Origin: Acidisoma sp. PAMC 29798
GTDB taxonomy: Bacteria; Pseudomonadota; Alphaproteobacteria; Acetobacterales; Acetobacteraceae
Length of the DNA stretch: 64,000 nt
Direction: 5' to 3'
Assembly: GCF_030252425.1 (NCBI RefSeq)
Contig: NZ_CP126994.1
Coordinates: 1,302,001 to 1,366,000, forward strand
Part shown: positions 35,742-45,200 of the stretch, in pieces
How the letters are laid out: every line of letters starts with the position of its first letter
Position numbering within the stretch: position 1 is the first letter of the stretch
The notes under the pieces: model-generated
What the model was told of the DNA's origin: nothing
The model's input: only the letters and a program-made list of their open reading frames with translations
Databases searched by the model: none
Made by a program: the position numbers and the translations under genes

Positions 35742-36773
35742 GTGTTGAAAACCAGTCTGGCCCGCTACTGGCTCGCCGTTGGCGCGCCTGCCGTCGTCCT
35801 TGCCCTATCCTCCGCGACACCCGTACACGCCGCCGATGCGCCGGTGCTGACCCTGTACTCGGCACAGCACGAGCAGGTGATCGACATGCTCACCACCGCC
35901 TTCACGAAGCAGACGGGTATCCAGGTCCAATCGCATGCAGGTGAAGGGCCGGACATTGCGAACCAGCTCGTCCAGGAAGGTTCGTCCTCTTCGGCAGACG
36001 TCTTCATGACGGAAAATTCGCCGGAACTGATGCTTCTCGATGAAAAGAAGCTGCTCACCTCCGTCAATCCGTCCACGCTTTCGGCTGTGCCGCCCACAGA
36101 TAGCGCCCCAAGTGGCAACTGGGTCGGGGTCCTGGCGCGGGAGAATGTGCTGACATTCAATCCGGCCTTGATCCAGGACAGCGCCTTACCGGTGTCGCTG
36201 CTCGATCTCGCCAAGCCCGCGTGGAAGAACAAGATCGCCATCGCCCCGAGCGACAGCGACTTTCTGCCGCTGGTCAGCGCCGTCCTGGCCCTCAAGGGGC
36301 ATGACGCGACGCTCGCATGGCTCCAGGGGCTGAAGGCCAATGCGCAGGTCTTCGATGATGACGAAGCCGTCGTCGCAGCGGTCGATCGGGGCGCCGTCGC
36401 GACCGGCATTATCAACAGCTATTACTGGGCGCGGCTCGTCACCGAACAGGGCGTGGCAAAGTCCCATGCGCAAATCCATCACTTCACCAATGGCGACGCC
36501 GGCGCGCTGGTGAATATCTCGGGCGCTGCCATCTTGGCGTCTTCCAAAAACAAGGACGCTGCGCAGAAATTCCTCGCCTTCCTGGTCTCAAAGCCGACCC
36601 AGACCATGCTCGCGTCCTCGGACGTCGATTTCGAGTATCCGCTGGCCGAGGGCGTGCCGGTCAATCCGATGATGAAGCCCCGTGCCGAACTCCAGCCTCC
36701 GGCGATCTCCCTCGAAAAGCTGGGTGACGACCGCCCGGCCGCACAACTCCTCCGTGAGGCAGGGCTCATCTAA
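35742..36773 (+). CDS. Iron(III) ABC importer substrate-binding protein (FbpA-like)
   Basis: Periplasmic ferric-ion binding protein of 343 residues, start GTG 35742. The signal peptide is cleaved near VHA-AD (residue 30). The mature protein starts LTLYSAQHEQVIDMLTTAF and carries the tandem tyrosines Y227-Y228 in INSYYWARL that ligate iron in the FbpA family; the C-terminal FEYPLAEGVPVNP is also typical. Permease and ATPase genes follow immediately. A candidate metal-responsive inverted repeat precedes it. Confidence 0.9.
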   Translation: MLKTSLARYWLAVGAPAVVLALSSATPVHAADAPVLTLYSAQHEQVIDMLTTAFTKQTGIQVQSHAGEGPDIANQLVQEGSSSSADVFMTENSPELMLLDEKKLLTSVNPSTLSAVPPTDSAPSGNWVGVLARENVLTFNPALIQDSALPVSLLDLAKPAWKNKIAIAPSDSDFLPLVSAVLALKGHDATLAWLQGLKANAQVFDDDEAVVAAVDRGAVATGIINSYYWARLVTEQGVAKSHAQIHHFTNGDAGALVNISGAAILASSKNKDAAQKFLAFLVSKPTQTMLASSDVDFEYPLAEGVPVNPMMKPRAELQPPAISLEKLGDDRPAAQLLREAGLI

Positions 36774-36795
36774 GGTCACTTCCGGTCGTCTTCGC

Positions 36796-38346
36796 GTGCG
36801 CTGGACACCAACGCGTCGTCCCCCGGCCGCCCTCCTGGCGGCCGGTCTCCTCGCGGGTCTGCTCGTTCTGGTTCCCATCGTCTGGACAGGCGGCCTCGCA
36901 CTCGGCGTCGGCTTTTCCGATGCACGTCTGCTGCTGTTTCGCCCGCTGGTCGCGCAATTACTGCTCAATACCGTCGCCCTCATCGCCGCCACGGCGCTCG
37001 TCACCTGCGTCGTCGCGACAGCCGTCGCTTGGTGCGTGGAGCGAACCGATCTTCTGGGCCGCCGGCTTTGGGCGGTCCTGGCCGTGGTCCCGCTCGCTGT
37101 GCCCTCCTTTATCACGAGCTTTGCCTGGGTATCGCTGAGCCCAAGGCTCCAGGATTTCGGTGGTGCCCTGCTGGTCGTGAGCTGTTCTTACTTCCCCCTG
37201 ATTTATTTGCCGGTGGCGGCCGCCCTGCGGGCGATGGACCCGACCTTGGAGGAGACGGCGCGGGCCTTGGGTCTTGGTCCCTGGCGCGTATTCCTGCGCG
37301 TCGTGCTGCCGCATCTGCGGCCCGCCTTGCTGGGCGGTATCCTTCTGGTGGCCCTGAACACGCTCACGGAATTCGGCGCTTTTGCTTTGCTGCGATTCCG
37401 CACCTTCACCACGGAAATATTCGCCATCTATCGGACCAGCTTCGATAGCTCCGAAGCGGCGTTGTTCGGCATGGTGCTCATTCTGTTATGCCTGCTCTGC
37501 CTGGCGGGGGAAGCCTGGGCGCGGGGCGATGCGCGCTACGGCCGCGTCGCCCGGGGCGCGGCGCGCCCAGCACCCCGCATCGCCCTAGGGGTGTGGCACC
37601 TTCCGGTCTTCGCAGGCTTCGCCGCCTTGGCGCTGGTCACGCTCGGGGTGCCGCTTGGCATGATCCTGTATTGGCTGACGCAACATACCTCGGCCGCGAC
37701 CTCGGTCGCGGGCGCGAGCCTGCCCGCTTTGGCGAGGGCCACCTGGGCGTCCTTGCGCCTTGCCCTGGGGGGCACCGCCGTGACGATGCTGCTGGCGCTG
37801 CCCCTCGGGTTTCTCGCGACCCGCTATGACGGTCGGCTCATCGCGCTGTTGGAGCGTACGGCCTATCTCGCGCAGGGCGTGCCCGGAATCGTCGTCGCGC
37901 TATCGATGGTGTCGCTCACCATCACCCTGCTCCGGCCATTGTATCAGAGCGCGTTTCTGCTGATGATCGTCTACGCGGTTCTGTTCCTGCCTTTGGCCCT
38001 GGTGAGCGTGCGCGCGGCCTTCGGCCAAGTGCAGCGGGGATTGGAAGACGCCAGCCGCGCCGCAGGCCTTGGCTGGTTCGCGACCGTTTGGCGGGTGCTG
38101 CTGCCGCTTGCGGGCCCCGGACTTGGCGCTGCCGCCGCCATGGTCTTCGTCTCGGTGGTGACCGAACTCACCGCCACGCTGTTGATGGCGCCGATCGGAA
38201 CCCGCACTCTTGCCGTTCAGGTCTGGGCGAACACCACCACGCTGGCCTTTGCCGCGGCCGCCCCCTATGCCGCCTTGATGACCGTGCTATCCCTCATCTC
38301 CGCCTGGGTTCTAGCGCGGCGCTTCGGGCTATCGCGAACGCCGTAG
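36796..38346 (+). CDS. Iron(III) ABC importer permease (FbpB-like, fused two-domain)
   Basis: Two permease units in one chain of about 516 residues, as in FbpB/AfuB, with around 12 hydrophobic segments. Docking loops are in each half: AALRAMDPTLEETARALGLG and AFGQVQRGLEDASRAAGLGW. The start is uncertain: I use GTG 36796, just after the fbpA stop; GTG 36754 overlapping fbpA is an alternative, and neither has a good ribosome site. The stop is 8 bp before the ATPase gene. It would form the channel for ferric iron. Confidence 0.9.
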   Translation: MRWTPTRRPPAALLAAGLLAGLLVLVPIVWTGGLALGVGFSDARLLLFRPLVAQLLLNTVALIAATALVTCVVATAVAWCVERTDLLGRRLWAVLAVVPLAVPSFITSFAWVSLSPRLQDFGGALLVVSCSYFPLIYLPVAAALRAMDPTLEETARALGLGPWRVFLRVVLPHLRPALLGGILLVALNTLTEFGAFALLRFRTFTTEIFAIYRTSFDSSEAALFGMVLILLCLLCLAGEAWARGDARYGRVARGAARPAPRIALGVWHLPVFAGFAALALVTLGVPLGMILYWLTQHTSAATSVAGASLPALARATWASLRLALGGTAVTMLLALPLGFLATRYDGRLIALLERTAYLAQGVPGIVVALSMVSLTITLLRPLYQSAFLLMIVYAVLFLPLALVSVRAAFGQVQRGLEDASRAAGLGWFATVWRVLLPLAGPGLGAAAAMVFVSVVTELTATLLMAPIGTRTLAVQVWANTTTLAFAAAAPYAALMTVLSLISAWVLARRFGLSRTP

Positions 38347-38354
38347 GGGCATGA

Positions 38355-39395
38355 ATGGCGGAACTGCGTATCGAAGGGCTGAGCAAGGCATTCGGCACAA
38401 CGCTGGTCCTGCGGGGACTGACGCTGTCGGTGGAGCCACGGCAGCTCGTCGCTGTGCTCGGCGCATCAGGCAGCGGCAAGACGACGCTGCTGCGTCTCAT
38501 CTGCGGATTCGACCGGACTGACTCAGGCAGCATCACCATCGGTGGTACCGCCGTCAGCGGCCCCGGTTTGCATATGCGGCCGGAGCAGCGGCACGTCGGA
38601 TATGTGGCGCAGGAAGGCGCGCTGTTCCCGCATCTCACTGTTGCCGACAACATCACCTTCGGTTTGGCGCGGCGCCAGCGCCGGTTGCGGCATCGTGTGG
38701 CTGAGTTGCTGGCCTTGGTCAGCTTGCCGCAGACCTATGCCGACCGCTTGCCACATCAACTCTCGGGCGGTGAGCAGCAGCGCGTGGCGCTGGCCCGGGC
38801 GCTGGCGCCGTCCCCCGCCCTGGTTTTACTGGACGAGCCATTCTCCGCTTTGGATGCGGCGCTGCGGGTCGAGACGCGGCAAGCGGTGGCGCGCGCGCTG
38901 ACGGCATCCGGTGCCACGGCGCTGTTGGTCACCCATGATCAATCCGAGGCGCTGTCGATGGCGCATGCGGTCGCTGTGCTTCGCGACGGCACGCTGATCC
39001 AAATGGCGGACCCCAAGACGCTCTATGGCCGCCCGGTCGATGCGACCTTGGCGCGCTTCATGGGGGAGGCGGTGATGCTACCGGGCGATTCGGACGGGAC
39101 CCATGCCCAGTGTCTGTTCGGCATGCTTCCCCTGGCCCAGCCATCCGTCTGCGGTCCCGTGCAGGTGCTGATCCGCCCCGAGCAAATCCGCATCAGCGCG
39201 TACGGGCACGGCCACCCGGCCAAGGTGACGGCCGTGACCTATTATGGCCGAGATTGCACGGTTGTTCTCGATGTCGATGGATGTGACGGACGCGTCGTCG
39301 CGTTGGTGCCCGGCCACGTGATTCCTGAAGTCGGCCAGGCCGTCTCGTTACACCTCGAAGGCCCGGTGATTGTCTATCGTCGCGACGGCTCGTGA
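38355..39395 (+). CDS. Iron(III) ABC importer ATPase (FbpC-like)
   Basis: ATPase of 346 residues. Walker A GASGSGKTT, the signature LSGGEQQRVALARAL and Walker B LVLLDEPFSALDA are in place, and a C-terminal TOBE-like regulatory domain (QVLIRPEQIRIS) starts near residue 270. Together with the FbpA- and FbpB-like genes it completes a ferric iron importer. A 71-bp gap separates it from a metallo-beta-lactamase fold gene on the same strand, so read-through into the following cassette is possible. Confidence 0.92.
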   Translation: MAELRIEGLSKAFGTTLVLRGLTLSVEPRQLVAVLGASGSGKTTLLRLICGFDRTDSGSITIGGTAVSGPGLHMRPEQRHVGYVAQEGALFPHLTVADNITFGLARRQRRLRHRVAELLALVSLPQTYADRLPHQLSGGEQQRVALARALAPSPALVLLDEPFSALDAALRVETRQAVARALTASGATALLVTHDQSEALSMAHAVAVLRDGTLIQMADPKTLYGRPVDATLARFMGEAVMLPGDSDGTHAQCLFGMLPLAQPSVCGPVQVLIRPEQIRISAYGHGHPAKVTAVTYYGRDCTVVLDVDGCDGRVVALVPGHVIPEVGQAVSLHLEGPVIVYRRDGS

Positions 39396-39466
39396 CGGAG
39401 GCCCGCGTGTTGTGCTCATGCTCTAAGCTCCATAGGATGAAGCGACATAGCGGATGAGATCCCGGC

Positions 39467-40213
39467 ATGCGCGTGACGCGACATCTGCACCTCGCCGCCA
39501 GTGGCGCCGCCGGACTTTCATTGACACATCCACTCGATTGCAATGCCTGGCTGATTGACAGCGAAGATGGCCTTTTGCTGTTTGATACGGGTGCCGGTGT
39601 CGATATTGACGCAGTTCTGGCGGAAATCTCGGCGGGCGGCGCGGACCCCACCCGACTGCGCCACATCTTTCTGACGCATGCACATGCGGATCATTCAGGC
39701 GGCGTCGCGGCGCTCCAGGATCGGCTTCCAGGTGTGACGCTGCATGCGGGAAGCTTGGCCGCGAAACGCATGGCATCGCATGACGAAAGCGCCATCAGCC
39801 TGGATAGCGCCCGTCGCTTTGGCATCTACCCTGCCGATTACCTTTGGCGCGGCGCGACCGTCGATGATGTGCTGCATGACGGGGACAGTCTGCGCATCGG
39901 AAGCGCGACGATCCGAATGGTGGAGACACCCGGCCATAGTAGCGATCATTGTTCCTATCTTGTCGATAGTGATGGCACGCTCTGCCTGATCGCGGGTGAC
40001 GCGATCTTCGAAAATGATAAAGTTGTTTTGCAGGACATCCCGGATTGCAGCGTGCCCGCACTGCTGGACAGCATCCGCCGTCTTGCCGCTTTGGAGTTCC
40101 ATAGCTTTCTGCCGGGCCACGGGACATTTTCCGTGCAGGATGGCATGCGCCATGTCGCGCGCGGCCGTCACTATGCGGAGAGTGGCCAGGTGCCTCCGTC
40201 ATTGTTTGGATAG
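39467..40213 (+). CDS. Metallo-beta-lactamase fold hydrolase
   Basis: Cytoplasmic metallo-hydrolase of 248 residues with the metal motif HAHADH (H71, H73, D75, H76) in LTHAHADHSGG, a later ETPGHSSDHCSYL containing another metal His, and LPGHGTF near the C-terminus. It resembles the glyoxalase II-like branch, so a thioester, lactone or similar substrate is plausible. No signal peptide is seen. It lies 12 bp before an SDR gene in a four-gene set with a sugar kinase, where a lactonase-type step would make sense, but this is inference. Confidence 0.87.
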   Translation: MRVTRHLHLAASGAAGLSLTHPLDCNAWLIDSEDGLLLFDTGAGVDIDAVLAEISAGGADPTRLRHIFLTHAHADHSGGVAALQDRLPGVTLHAGSLAAKRMASHDESAISLDSARRFGIYPADYLWRGATVDDVLHDGDSLRIGSATIRMVETPGHSSDHCSYLVDSDGTLCLIAGDAIFENDKVVLQDIPDCSVPALLDSIRRLAALEFHSFLPGHGTFSVQDGMRHVARGRHYAESGQVPPSLFG

Positions 40214-40225
40214 AGGGATAGCGCG

Positions 40226-40981
40226 ATGAGATTTCAGGGCCGCGTCGTGGTGGTGACAGGCGGTGCATCCGGCCAGGGAGAGGCCACATGCCGCTTGTTC
40301 GCCGCTGAAGGCGCGCAGGTTGTCGTCGCGGATTGGAACGCAGACGGCGCGGCGCGGGTCGCCCGCGACATCGGCGGCGCGCCTTTCGCGGTCGATGTCG
40401 CAAAAGAAAGTGAGGTTGCGGCGATGATCGATTTCGCCTGCACCCGCTTCGGTCGTTTGGATGTGCTGTTCAACAATGCCGGCGTGGGGCATAGCGCGAC
40501 GGGTCAATTCCGCATGGCGAGCATTGTCGATACGCCGGAGGATGCCTGGGATTCGATCATCGCCATCAATCTCAAAGGCCAAGCCATGGGCTGCAAACAT
40601 GCCATTCCGCGCATGGTCGCCGGGGGCGGTGGTGCCATCATCAACAATGCCTCGATCATGGCCATTGCCGGCGTGCCTGGCGCGGATGCCTATACGGCGG
40701 CCAAGGGTGGCGTCGTGGCCCTCACACGCGTCTTGGCGGTGGACTGGGGCGCGAAGGGCGTGCGCGTCAATTGCATTTGCCCGGGTACCATCGCGACGCC
40801 GATGGTGGGCAATCTGATCGAGGATCCAGAGGCACGCCAGAGGCTGGGTGAGTCGACACCGATGAAGCGGATTGGCGATAGTGACGAGATCGCGCGCGTC
40901 GCGGTGTTCCTGGCGTCGAGTGACGCGTCCTATATCAACGGCGCCATCATTCCCGTCGATGGCGGATGGTCCGCGCTTTAA
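40226..40981 (+). CDS. SDR family oxidoreductase
   Basis: Classical short-chain dehydrogenase of 251 residues. The cofactor site is TGGASGQGEA (residues 11-20; the usual GxGIG is GQGEA here, an uncommon variant), NNAG at 83-86, and catalytic S143, Y156, K160 in YTAAKGG. Asp36 after the second strand (VVVADWN) favours NAD over NADP. It is followed, with a 16-bp overlap, by an FGGY kinase, suggesting oxidation of a polyol or sugar to a ketose that is then phosphorylated. Confidence 0.9.
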   Translation: MRFQGRVVVVTGGASGQGEATCRLFAAEGAQVVVADWNADGAARVARDIGGAPFAVDVAKESEVAAMIDFACTRFGRLDVLFNNAGVGHSATGQFRMASIVDTPEDAWDSIIAINLKGQAMGCKHAIPRMVAGGGGAIINNASIMAIAGVPGADAYTAAKGGVVALTRVLAVDWGAKGVRVNCICPGTIATPMVGNLIEDPEARQRLGESTPMKRIGDSDEIARVAVFLASSDASYINGAIIPVDGGWSAL

Positions 40982-42489
40982 GCGACGTGCTTCTCGGCCT
41001 GGATATCGGCACCTCCATCGTCAAGGCGGCGGTGTTCGATCGGCACGGGCGTGAGAGGGCGACGGCCTCATCCCGCACCACAACGCTGACGCCATTTCCG
41101 GCCTGGTCCGAAGCCGATCCTGACCAGCTTTGGGACGCGACATGCGGCGTCATCCGCAGCGTTCTGCAGTCCGCCGGCGTGGCACCGGCGGATGTGGCGG
41201 CGGTCGGGATCTCCGGCGCCATGGTCGGCGCCTGGATCATCGACGATGCCGGCGTGGCGCTGCGGCCCGGCATTTTCTGGAATGACGGCCGAACCCAAAA
41301 GATGATCGCGGCGATGATCGCCGAAGACGCTGCGTTCATGTCGCGCATCTTCGCCGTTTCGGGCTCTGTGATGCAGCAAGGCTGCACGCTGCCGCTGCTG
41401 CGTTGGCTTAAGCATCACGAGCCGGCTGTGCTTGCAAAGGCGCATGCGGTCTTCGGCGCGAAGGACTATATCCGATTTCGCCTGACCGGTGTGGTCGGGA
41501 CAGACATCACCGAAGCGGCCGTGGCGCCGGGCAGTGCCGTCGCGCGGGGCCGCTCGCCAGAGATGATCGCGCTGTTTGGACTGGAGGATATCGCCCAACT
41601 TCTGCCACCACCGTCGCCATCCGAAAGCCTCGCCGGTATCGTGACGGAGGCGGCGTCTCGCGCGACGGGATTGCGGGCCGGCACGCCCGTCGCTATTGGC
41701 GCGGGCGATGTCGCTTGCAGCGTCATCGGCGCTGGGGCCTTGGCTCCTGGTATTGCGTGTTCAATCCTCGGGACGACTTGCCTCAATGGCATCGCGATGC
41801 CCGTGCCGGTGTTCACGCCGCCCGATCTTGGGCTGCTGTTCACATTGCCGGGCGATCTCTGGCTACGCACCATGGTCAATATCGCGGGCACGACGAATAT
41901 CGATTGGCTGCTCACCACGCTCTGCCCAGATCTGGCGGCGCAACCCGACCCCTATGCCGCACTCGGGGTCCTGGCGGCGGAGTCACCGCCGGGGGCGCAG
42001 GGGGCCGTCTATGTGCCCTATTTGAGCGACGTCGGCATCATCGCGCCCATCGTCGCACCGGCGGCACGCGGCGGCTTCGCCGGGCTGATGCCCCGCCATC
42101 GGCGGTCGGATTTGGTGCGCGCCGTCTATGAGGGCGTGGCCTTCGCAATCCGCGATTGCTTCGCGACCATCGGCCATGAGGTCGGTGCGGTTCGCCTCGT
42201 CGGCGGCGGCGCCCGCAGTCCCTTCTGGCGACAGCTCATCGCCGATGTGTTGGGTTGCGCGGTCGAAGTGCCGGAGGGACAGGAATTCGGCGCCAAGGGC
42301 GCGGCCTTGCTGGCCGGCACGGCGATCGGCTGGTTTGCCGATATACGCGCGGCCTCCATCGACTGTTGCGAAATCCTGCACCGCCATACGCCGCAGTCCG
42401 GCGTTTATGACGCCGCCTTCGCGCGCTATCGCCTCTATGCTGCGGCACTTGCTGCGGTGACACCGCCAGACGAGGAGATCACGTCTTGA
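40966..42489 (+). CDS. FGGY family carbohydrate kinase (xylulokinase-like)
   Basis: Sugar kinase of 507 residues. The N-terminal domain has LLGLDIGTSIVKAAVFDRHG (phosphate loop), SEADPDQLWDAT and GISGAMVGAWIIDDAG; the C-terminal domain has YEGVAFAIRDCF and the adenosine loop LVGGGARSPFWRQLIADVLG, ending EFGAKGAALLAG. The best guess is a xylulokinase-type ketose kinase, but FGGY specificity is not reliable from sequence. It overlaps the SDR gene by 16 bp and the SIS gene by 4 bp, so the three are translationally coupled. Confidence 0.91.
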   Translation: MVRALSDVLLGLDIGTSIVKAAVFDRHGRERATASSRTTTLTPFPAWSEADPDQLWDATCGVIRSVLQSAGVAPADVAAVGISGAMVGAWIIDDAGVALRPGIFWNDGRTQKMIAAMIAEDAAFMSRIFAVSGSVMQQGCTLPLLRWLKHHEPAVLAKAHAVFGAKDYIRFRLTGVVGTDITEAAVAPGSAVARGRSPEMIALFGLEDIAQLLPPPSPSESLAGIVTEAASRATGLRAGTPVAIGAGDVACSVIGAGALAPGIACSILGTTCLNGIAMPVPVFTPPDLGLLFTLPGDLWLRTMVNIAGTTNIDWLLTTLCPDLAAQPDPYAALGVLAAESPPGAQGAVYVPYLSDVGIIAPIVAPAARGGFAGLMPRHRRSDLVRAVYEGVAFAIRDCFATIGHEVGAVRLVGGGARSPFWRQLIADVLGCAVEVPEGQEFGAKGAALLAGTAIGWFADIRAASIDCCEILHRHTPQSGVYDAAFARYRLYAAALAAVTPPDEEITS

Positions 42490-43211
42490 CCGCATCTGCC
42501 GCGCGTGCCTTCCTCGATCAAGCCGCCGCCGCCCTGTCAGGACTTTTCGCGTCTCAGACTGAGGCTTTCGAGGCTGCCGCCACAGCGATCACGGCGGCGA
42601 TCCGGCAGGACCGCCTCATCTACCTGTTCGGCACCGGCCATTCGCATATGCTGGCGGAGGAGGGGCATTACCGCGCCGGCGGTCTCGCCTGCGTCGTGCC
42701 GATCCTCGACACGGCGCTGATGCTACATGAGGGTGCGGTGGAGAGTACGCGCCGCGAGCGGGAAACCGGTTTGGCCGCCGGCATCCTCGCGCGCTATCCG
42801 ATCGGAACGGGAGACGTGCTGTTGGTGTTTTCCAACAGCGGTGTAAACGCAGTCCCGGTGGAGGCTGTGCGGCACGGGCAGGCGGCCGGCGCCTGCGTGA
42901 TTGCGGTGACATCGGAGGCCTATGCGCGCCAGGCGGCGGCGGGGCGAGACAGGATCGGCGCTTTGGCCGACATCACCATCGACAATGACACGGTGCCGGG
43001 CGACGCGGGTTTTCAGGCGGCGCCCGATGTGCCGCCCGTGGGCCCGCTCTCCACCATCATCGGTGCGGCGATCTTGAACGCGCTGCTGGCGGAAGCGGTG
43101 TCTCGGCTTGGGGCCGAGGCACCAGTTTACGTCAGCGCGAATATGCCGGGTGCGAAGGATCGCAACGCGGCCTTGGTTGCGCGATACGCATCGCGCAACC
43201 CGCATCTTTGA
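42486..43211 (+). CDS. SIS-domain sugar isomerase-like protein (UPF0309 type)
   Basis: Phosphosugar-binding SIS-domain protein of 241 residues, start TTG at 42486 overlapping the kinase stop (TTGA). Key segments are LIYLFGTGHSHMLAEE with the SIS glycine loop, LLVFSNSGVNAVPVEA with the phosphate-binding serines, and the family C-terminus YVSANMPGAKDRNAALVARY. Such proteins often accompany sugar kinases, and it may isomerise the phosphorylated sugar made by the upstream enzyme. It is convergent with the copper amine oxidase gene, with zero intergenic bases. Confidence 0.88.
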   Translation: MTASAARAFLDQAAAALSGLFASQTEAFEAAATAITAAIRQDRLIYLFGTGHSHMLAEEGHYRAGGLACVVPILDTALMLHEGAVESTRRERETGLAAGILARYPIGTGDVLLVFSNSGVNAVPVEAVRHGQAAGACVIAVTSEAYARQAAAGRDRIGALADITIDNDTVPGDAGFQAAPDVPPVGPLSTIIGAAILNALLAEAVSRLGAEAPVYVSANMPGAKDRNAALVARYASRNPHL

Positions 43212-45164
43212 CTAGACGCAGCAGCTTTTCGCATTGGTCGCCGGTGGCAGATCGATCACCGGGTTCTGGTCGAAGAAGCCGGAGGGCATCAGCTTGAAAC
43301 CGCAGACCACACAAGGCTGCACGGGATGATCTTCCGGTCGCGGCATGTGGTGCAAACCGAAGCTGTGCCAGACAACAATGTCGGTATTCTCTAGCGGCCG
43401 ATCAGCCTTCACCCAGGTCGGCAGGCCTTCCTCGCCTTGCGACTGATTGACGAATTCGCCCGCCGGAAAACGCTCGTCAGGATCGAAAGCCGTGACCCAG
43501 AGCTGATGCTGAATGAAGCGCCCCCGCCTGCCGGAGACGCTGTCGGGATGCGTATAGGGCTGTACGGATGACCCTGCTTCCAGCTTGAAGCCGGTCGGGC
43601 CGCCGACCCAGTTCTTGGCATCGGGATTGATAATGCGCCAGTAGCGGCTTTTGCCGAAATCCGCATCGCGCATCGCGTCTGCTTCGGAGGTCAGCGTCCG
43701 CTCCTCCATCAGGAAGGCATTGCCATAGGGATTTTCAGGCCCAAGGGGCAGGGCGCGGGTATCGCATTCCGTCACGCTATTGTTCGGCCCGTCCACTTCC
43801 ATGTCGAGGCGCGCGCAGAAGATATGCTGATGGATATGACCGACGATGCCGGGCGCCACTTCCGTGCCGAATTTTCCGGGATGGCCAGGGTGGCAGGCCG
43901 CGGTATTGATGATGCCCGTCGCTTTCATTTCGTATTCGATGCGGCCATCCTGGTGCAGATACCAGTAGGAGGCGTATTCGTAATTGCCGATCGTTGAAAT
44001 CGAGGAAATGACGAGTTTGCGCGCGCGCCGCACCTCGGTCCGTTCCGTGCGCACGTCGAAATGCTTCCACGACAGTCCGGCATCTTCTTCATGCAGGCAA
44101 ACGGCATTCTCGATCGTGCGGGAGGTGCCGAAGACGGTCGGCACTTCCGCGTCGAAATAGTGAATGGCGCCGAGGCAATCGCAACCCAGCGTCAGGGGGT
44201 TCGCCATCCGGCCAAAACCGAGTTCGCCGCTGTCGAAGACGTTCTTGCGATAGTGGCTGCGTTCGGGCGTGCCATAGGGCACCACCATTTCTGCGATGGA
44301 GGCGCGATACACGATCGGGCGGCGAACGCCGCCATGGGTATAGCCGATGGTATAGAGCACCAGGCCCTCGCGGCCATTGAAGCCGACGCGAAAGTCCCAG
44401 TTCTCCCATGTCACTTTATTGCCATCGACGACGAAACCCGGGCCTTCGGGCTGCACGACGTCAAGCGGTGCGGAAGGGGCGCGAAACTCGGTCAGTAAGG
44501 CGGCGGCGTAGTTGCGCGGTGCGGTCGGCACGGGAATGTAGTCGCCGCTTTCCTCGAAATGATCCGTCACTTCCAGCACTTCCAGCGTGCTGACGTCGAT
44601 CAGTGCATGCAGACCTTCAACCGGATGGGCGTAGTAATTGTCGAGCGGAAACATGCGCATCCAGATGAAGCAGTTGAGCACGCGGCGCCCCTGCTCGATC
44701 GCATGGCCGAAATCGCCGACCGTCCAAGGATCGACGGCCATGAGGTCCAGCTTGTCCAGCAAGCCACGACGCTGCAGCCCAGCCTGAAAGCGCGGGTCGG
44801 CCTTGACGGTCTTTTCGATTTCCAGAACTTCTTCGATCGCCACCATGGCGCGGGCGTCTTCACGAAACACCTCCCACAGTAGGGCGCCGGTGCCGAGATC
44901 GAACTTGCCGGAGACCACGCCCATGACGCCACGTCGGTAGATGTTGAAGCGCGCGACGCGCTGCATCGGCGCTCCACCCACGTAGCCGCGCACCACCTCC
45001 TTCGCCGGCTCGTCGAGATCGATCGTCTCCACCCGCAGGTCCGCGCCCCAGCCGTAATGGTCGCGAATGAGCTGCGCCGCATGGTTGAGTTCGGTCCCCG
45101 ATAGCGGGTCGAGCGGGTGCGGCGAGGATACACCTGTGGTCGGGTGGCAGACTTTCATGTCCAT
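43212..45164 (-). CDS. Copper-containing primary amine oxidase
   Basis: Quinoprotein oxidase converting a primary amine to aldehyde, NH3 and H2O2. In 650 residues it has the TPQ-forming tyrosine Y395 in STIGNYEYASYW, the general-base region KNVFDSGELGFG, two copper histidines in GHIHQHIFCARLD and the third in MPRPEDHPVQP. N2/N3 domains precede. No signal peptide is seen, so it is probably cytosolic like Arthrobacter enzymes. It is the last gene of a leftward array with a dimethylformamidase-like pair (36 bp upstream), which could supply its amine. It ends in CC-V, without a known function. Confidence 0.94.
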   Translation of the reverse strand: MDMKVCHPTTGVSSPHPLDPLSGTELNHAAQLIRDHYGWGADLRVETIDLDEPAKEVVRGYVGGAPMQRVARFNIYRRGVMGVVSGKFDLGTGALLWEVFREDARAMVAIEEVLEIEKTVKADPRFQAGLQRRGLLDKLDLMAVDPWTVGDFGHAIEQGRRVLNCFIWMRMFPLDNYYAHPVEGLHALIDVSTLEVLEVTDHFEESGDYIPVPTAPRNYAAALLTEFRAPSAPLDVVQPEGPGFVVDGNKVTWENWDFRVGFNGREGLVLYTIGYTHGGVRRPIVYRASIAEMVVPYGTPERSHYRKNVFDSGELGFGRMANPLTLGCDCLGAIHYFDAEVPTVFGTSRTIENAVCLHEEDAGLSWKHFDVRTERTEVRRARKLVISSISTIGNYEYASYWYLHQDGRIEYEMKATGIINTAACHPGHPGKFGTEVAPGIVGHIHQHIFCARLDMEVDGPNNSVTECDTRALPLGPENPYGNAFLMEERTLTSEADAMRDADFGKSRYWRIINPDAKNWVGGPTGFKLEAGSSVQPYTHPDSVSGRRGRFIQHQLWVTAFDPDERFPAGEFVNQSQGEEGLPTWVKADRPLENTDIVVWHSFGLHHMPRPEDHPVQPCVVCGFKLMPSGFFDQNPVIDLPPATNAKSCCV

Positions 45165-45200
45165 GCGTCGGTGCTCCTGCGTTCTTGCCTCATCTTACCT

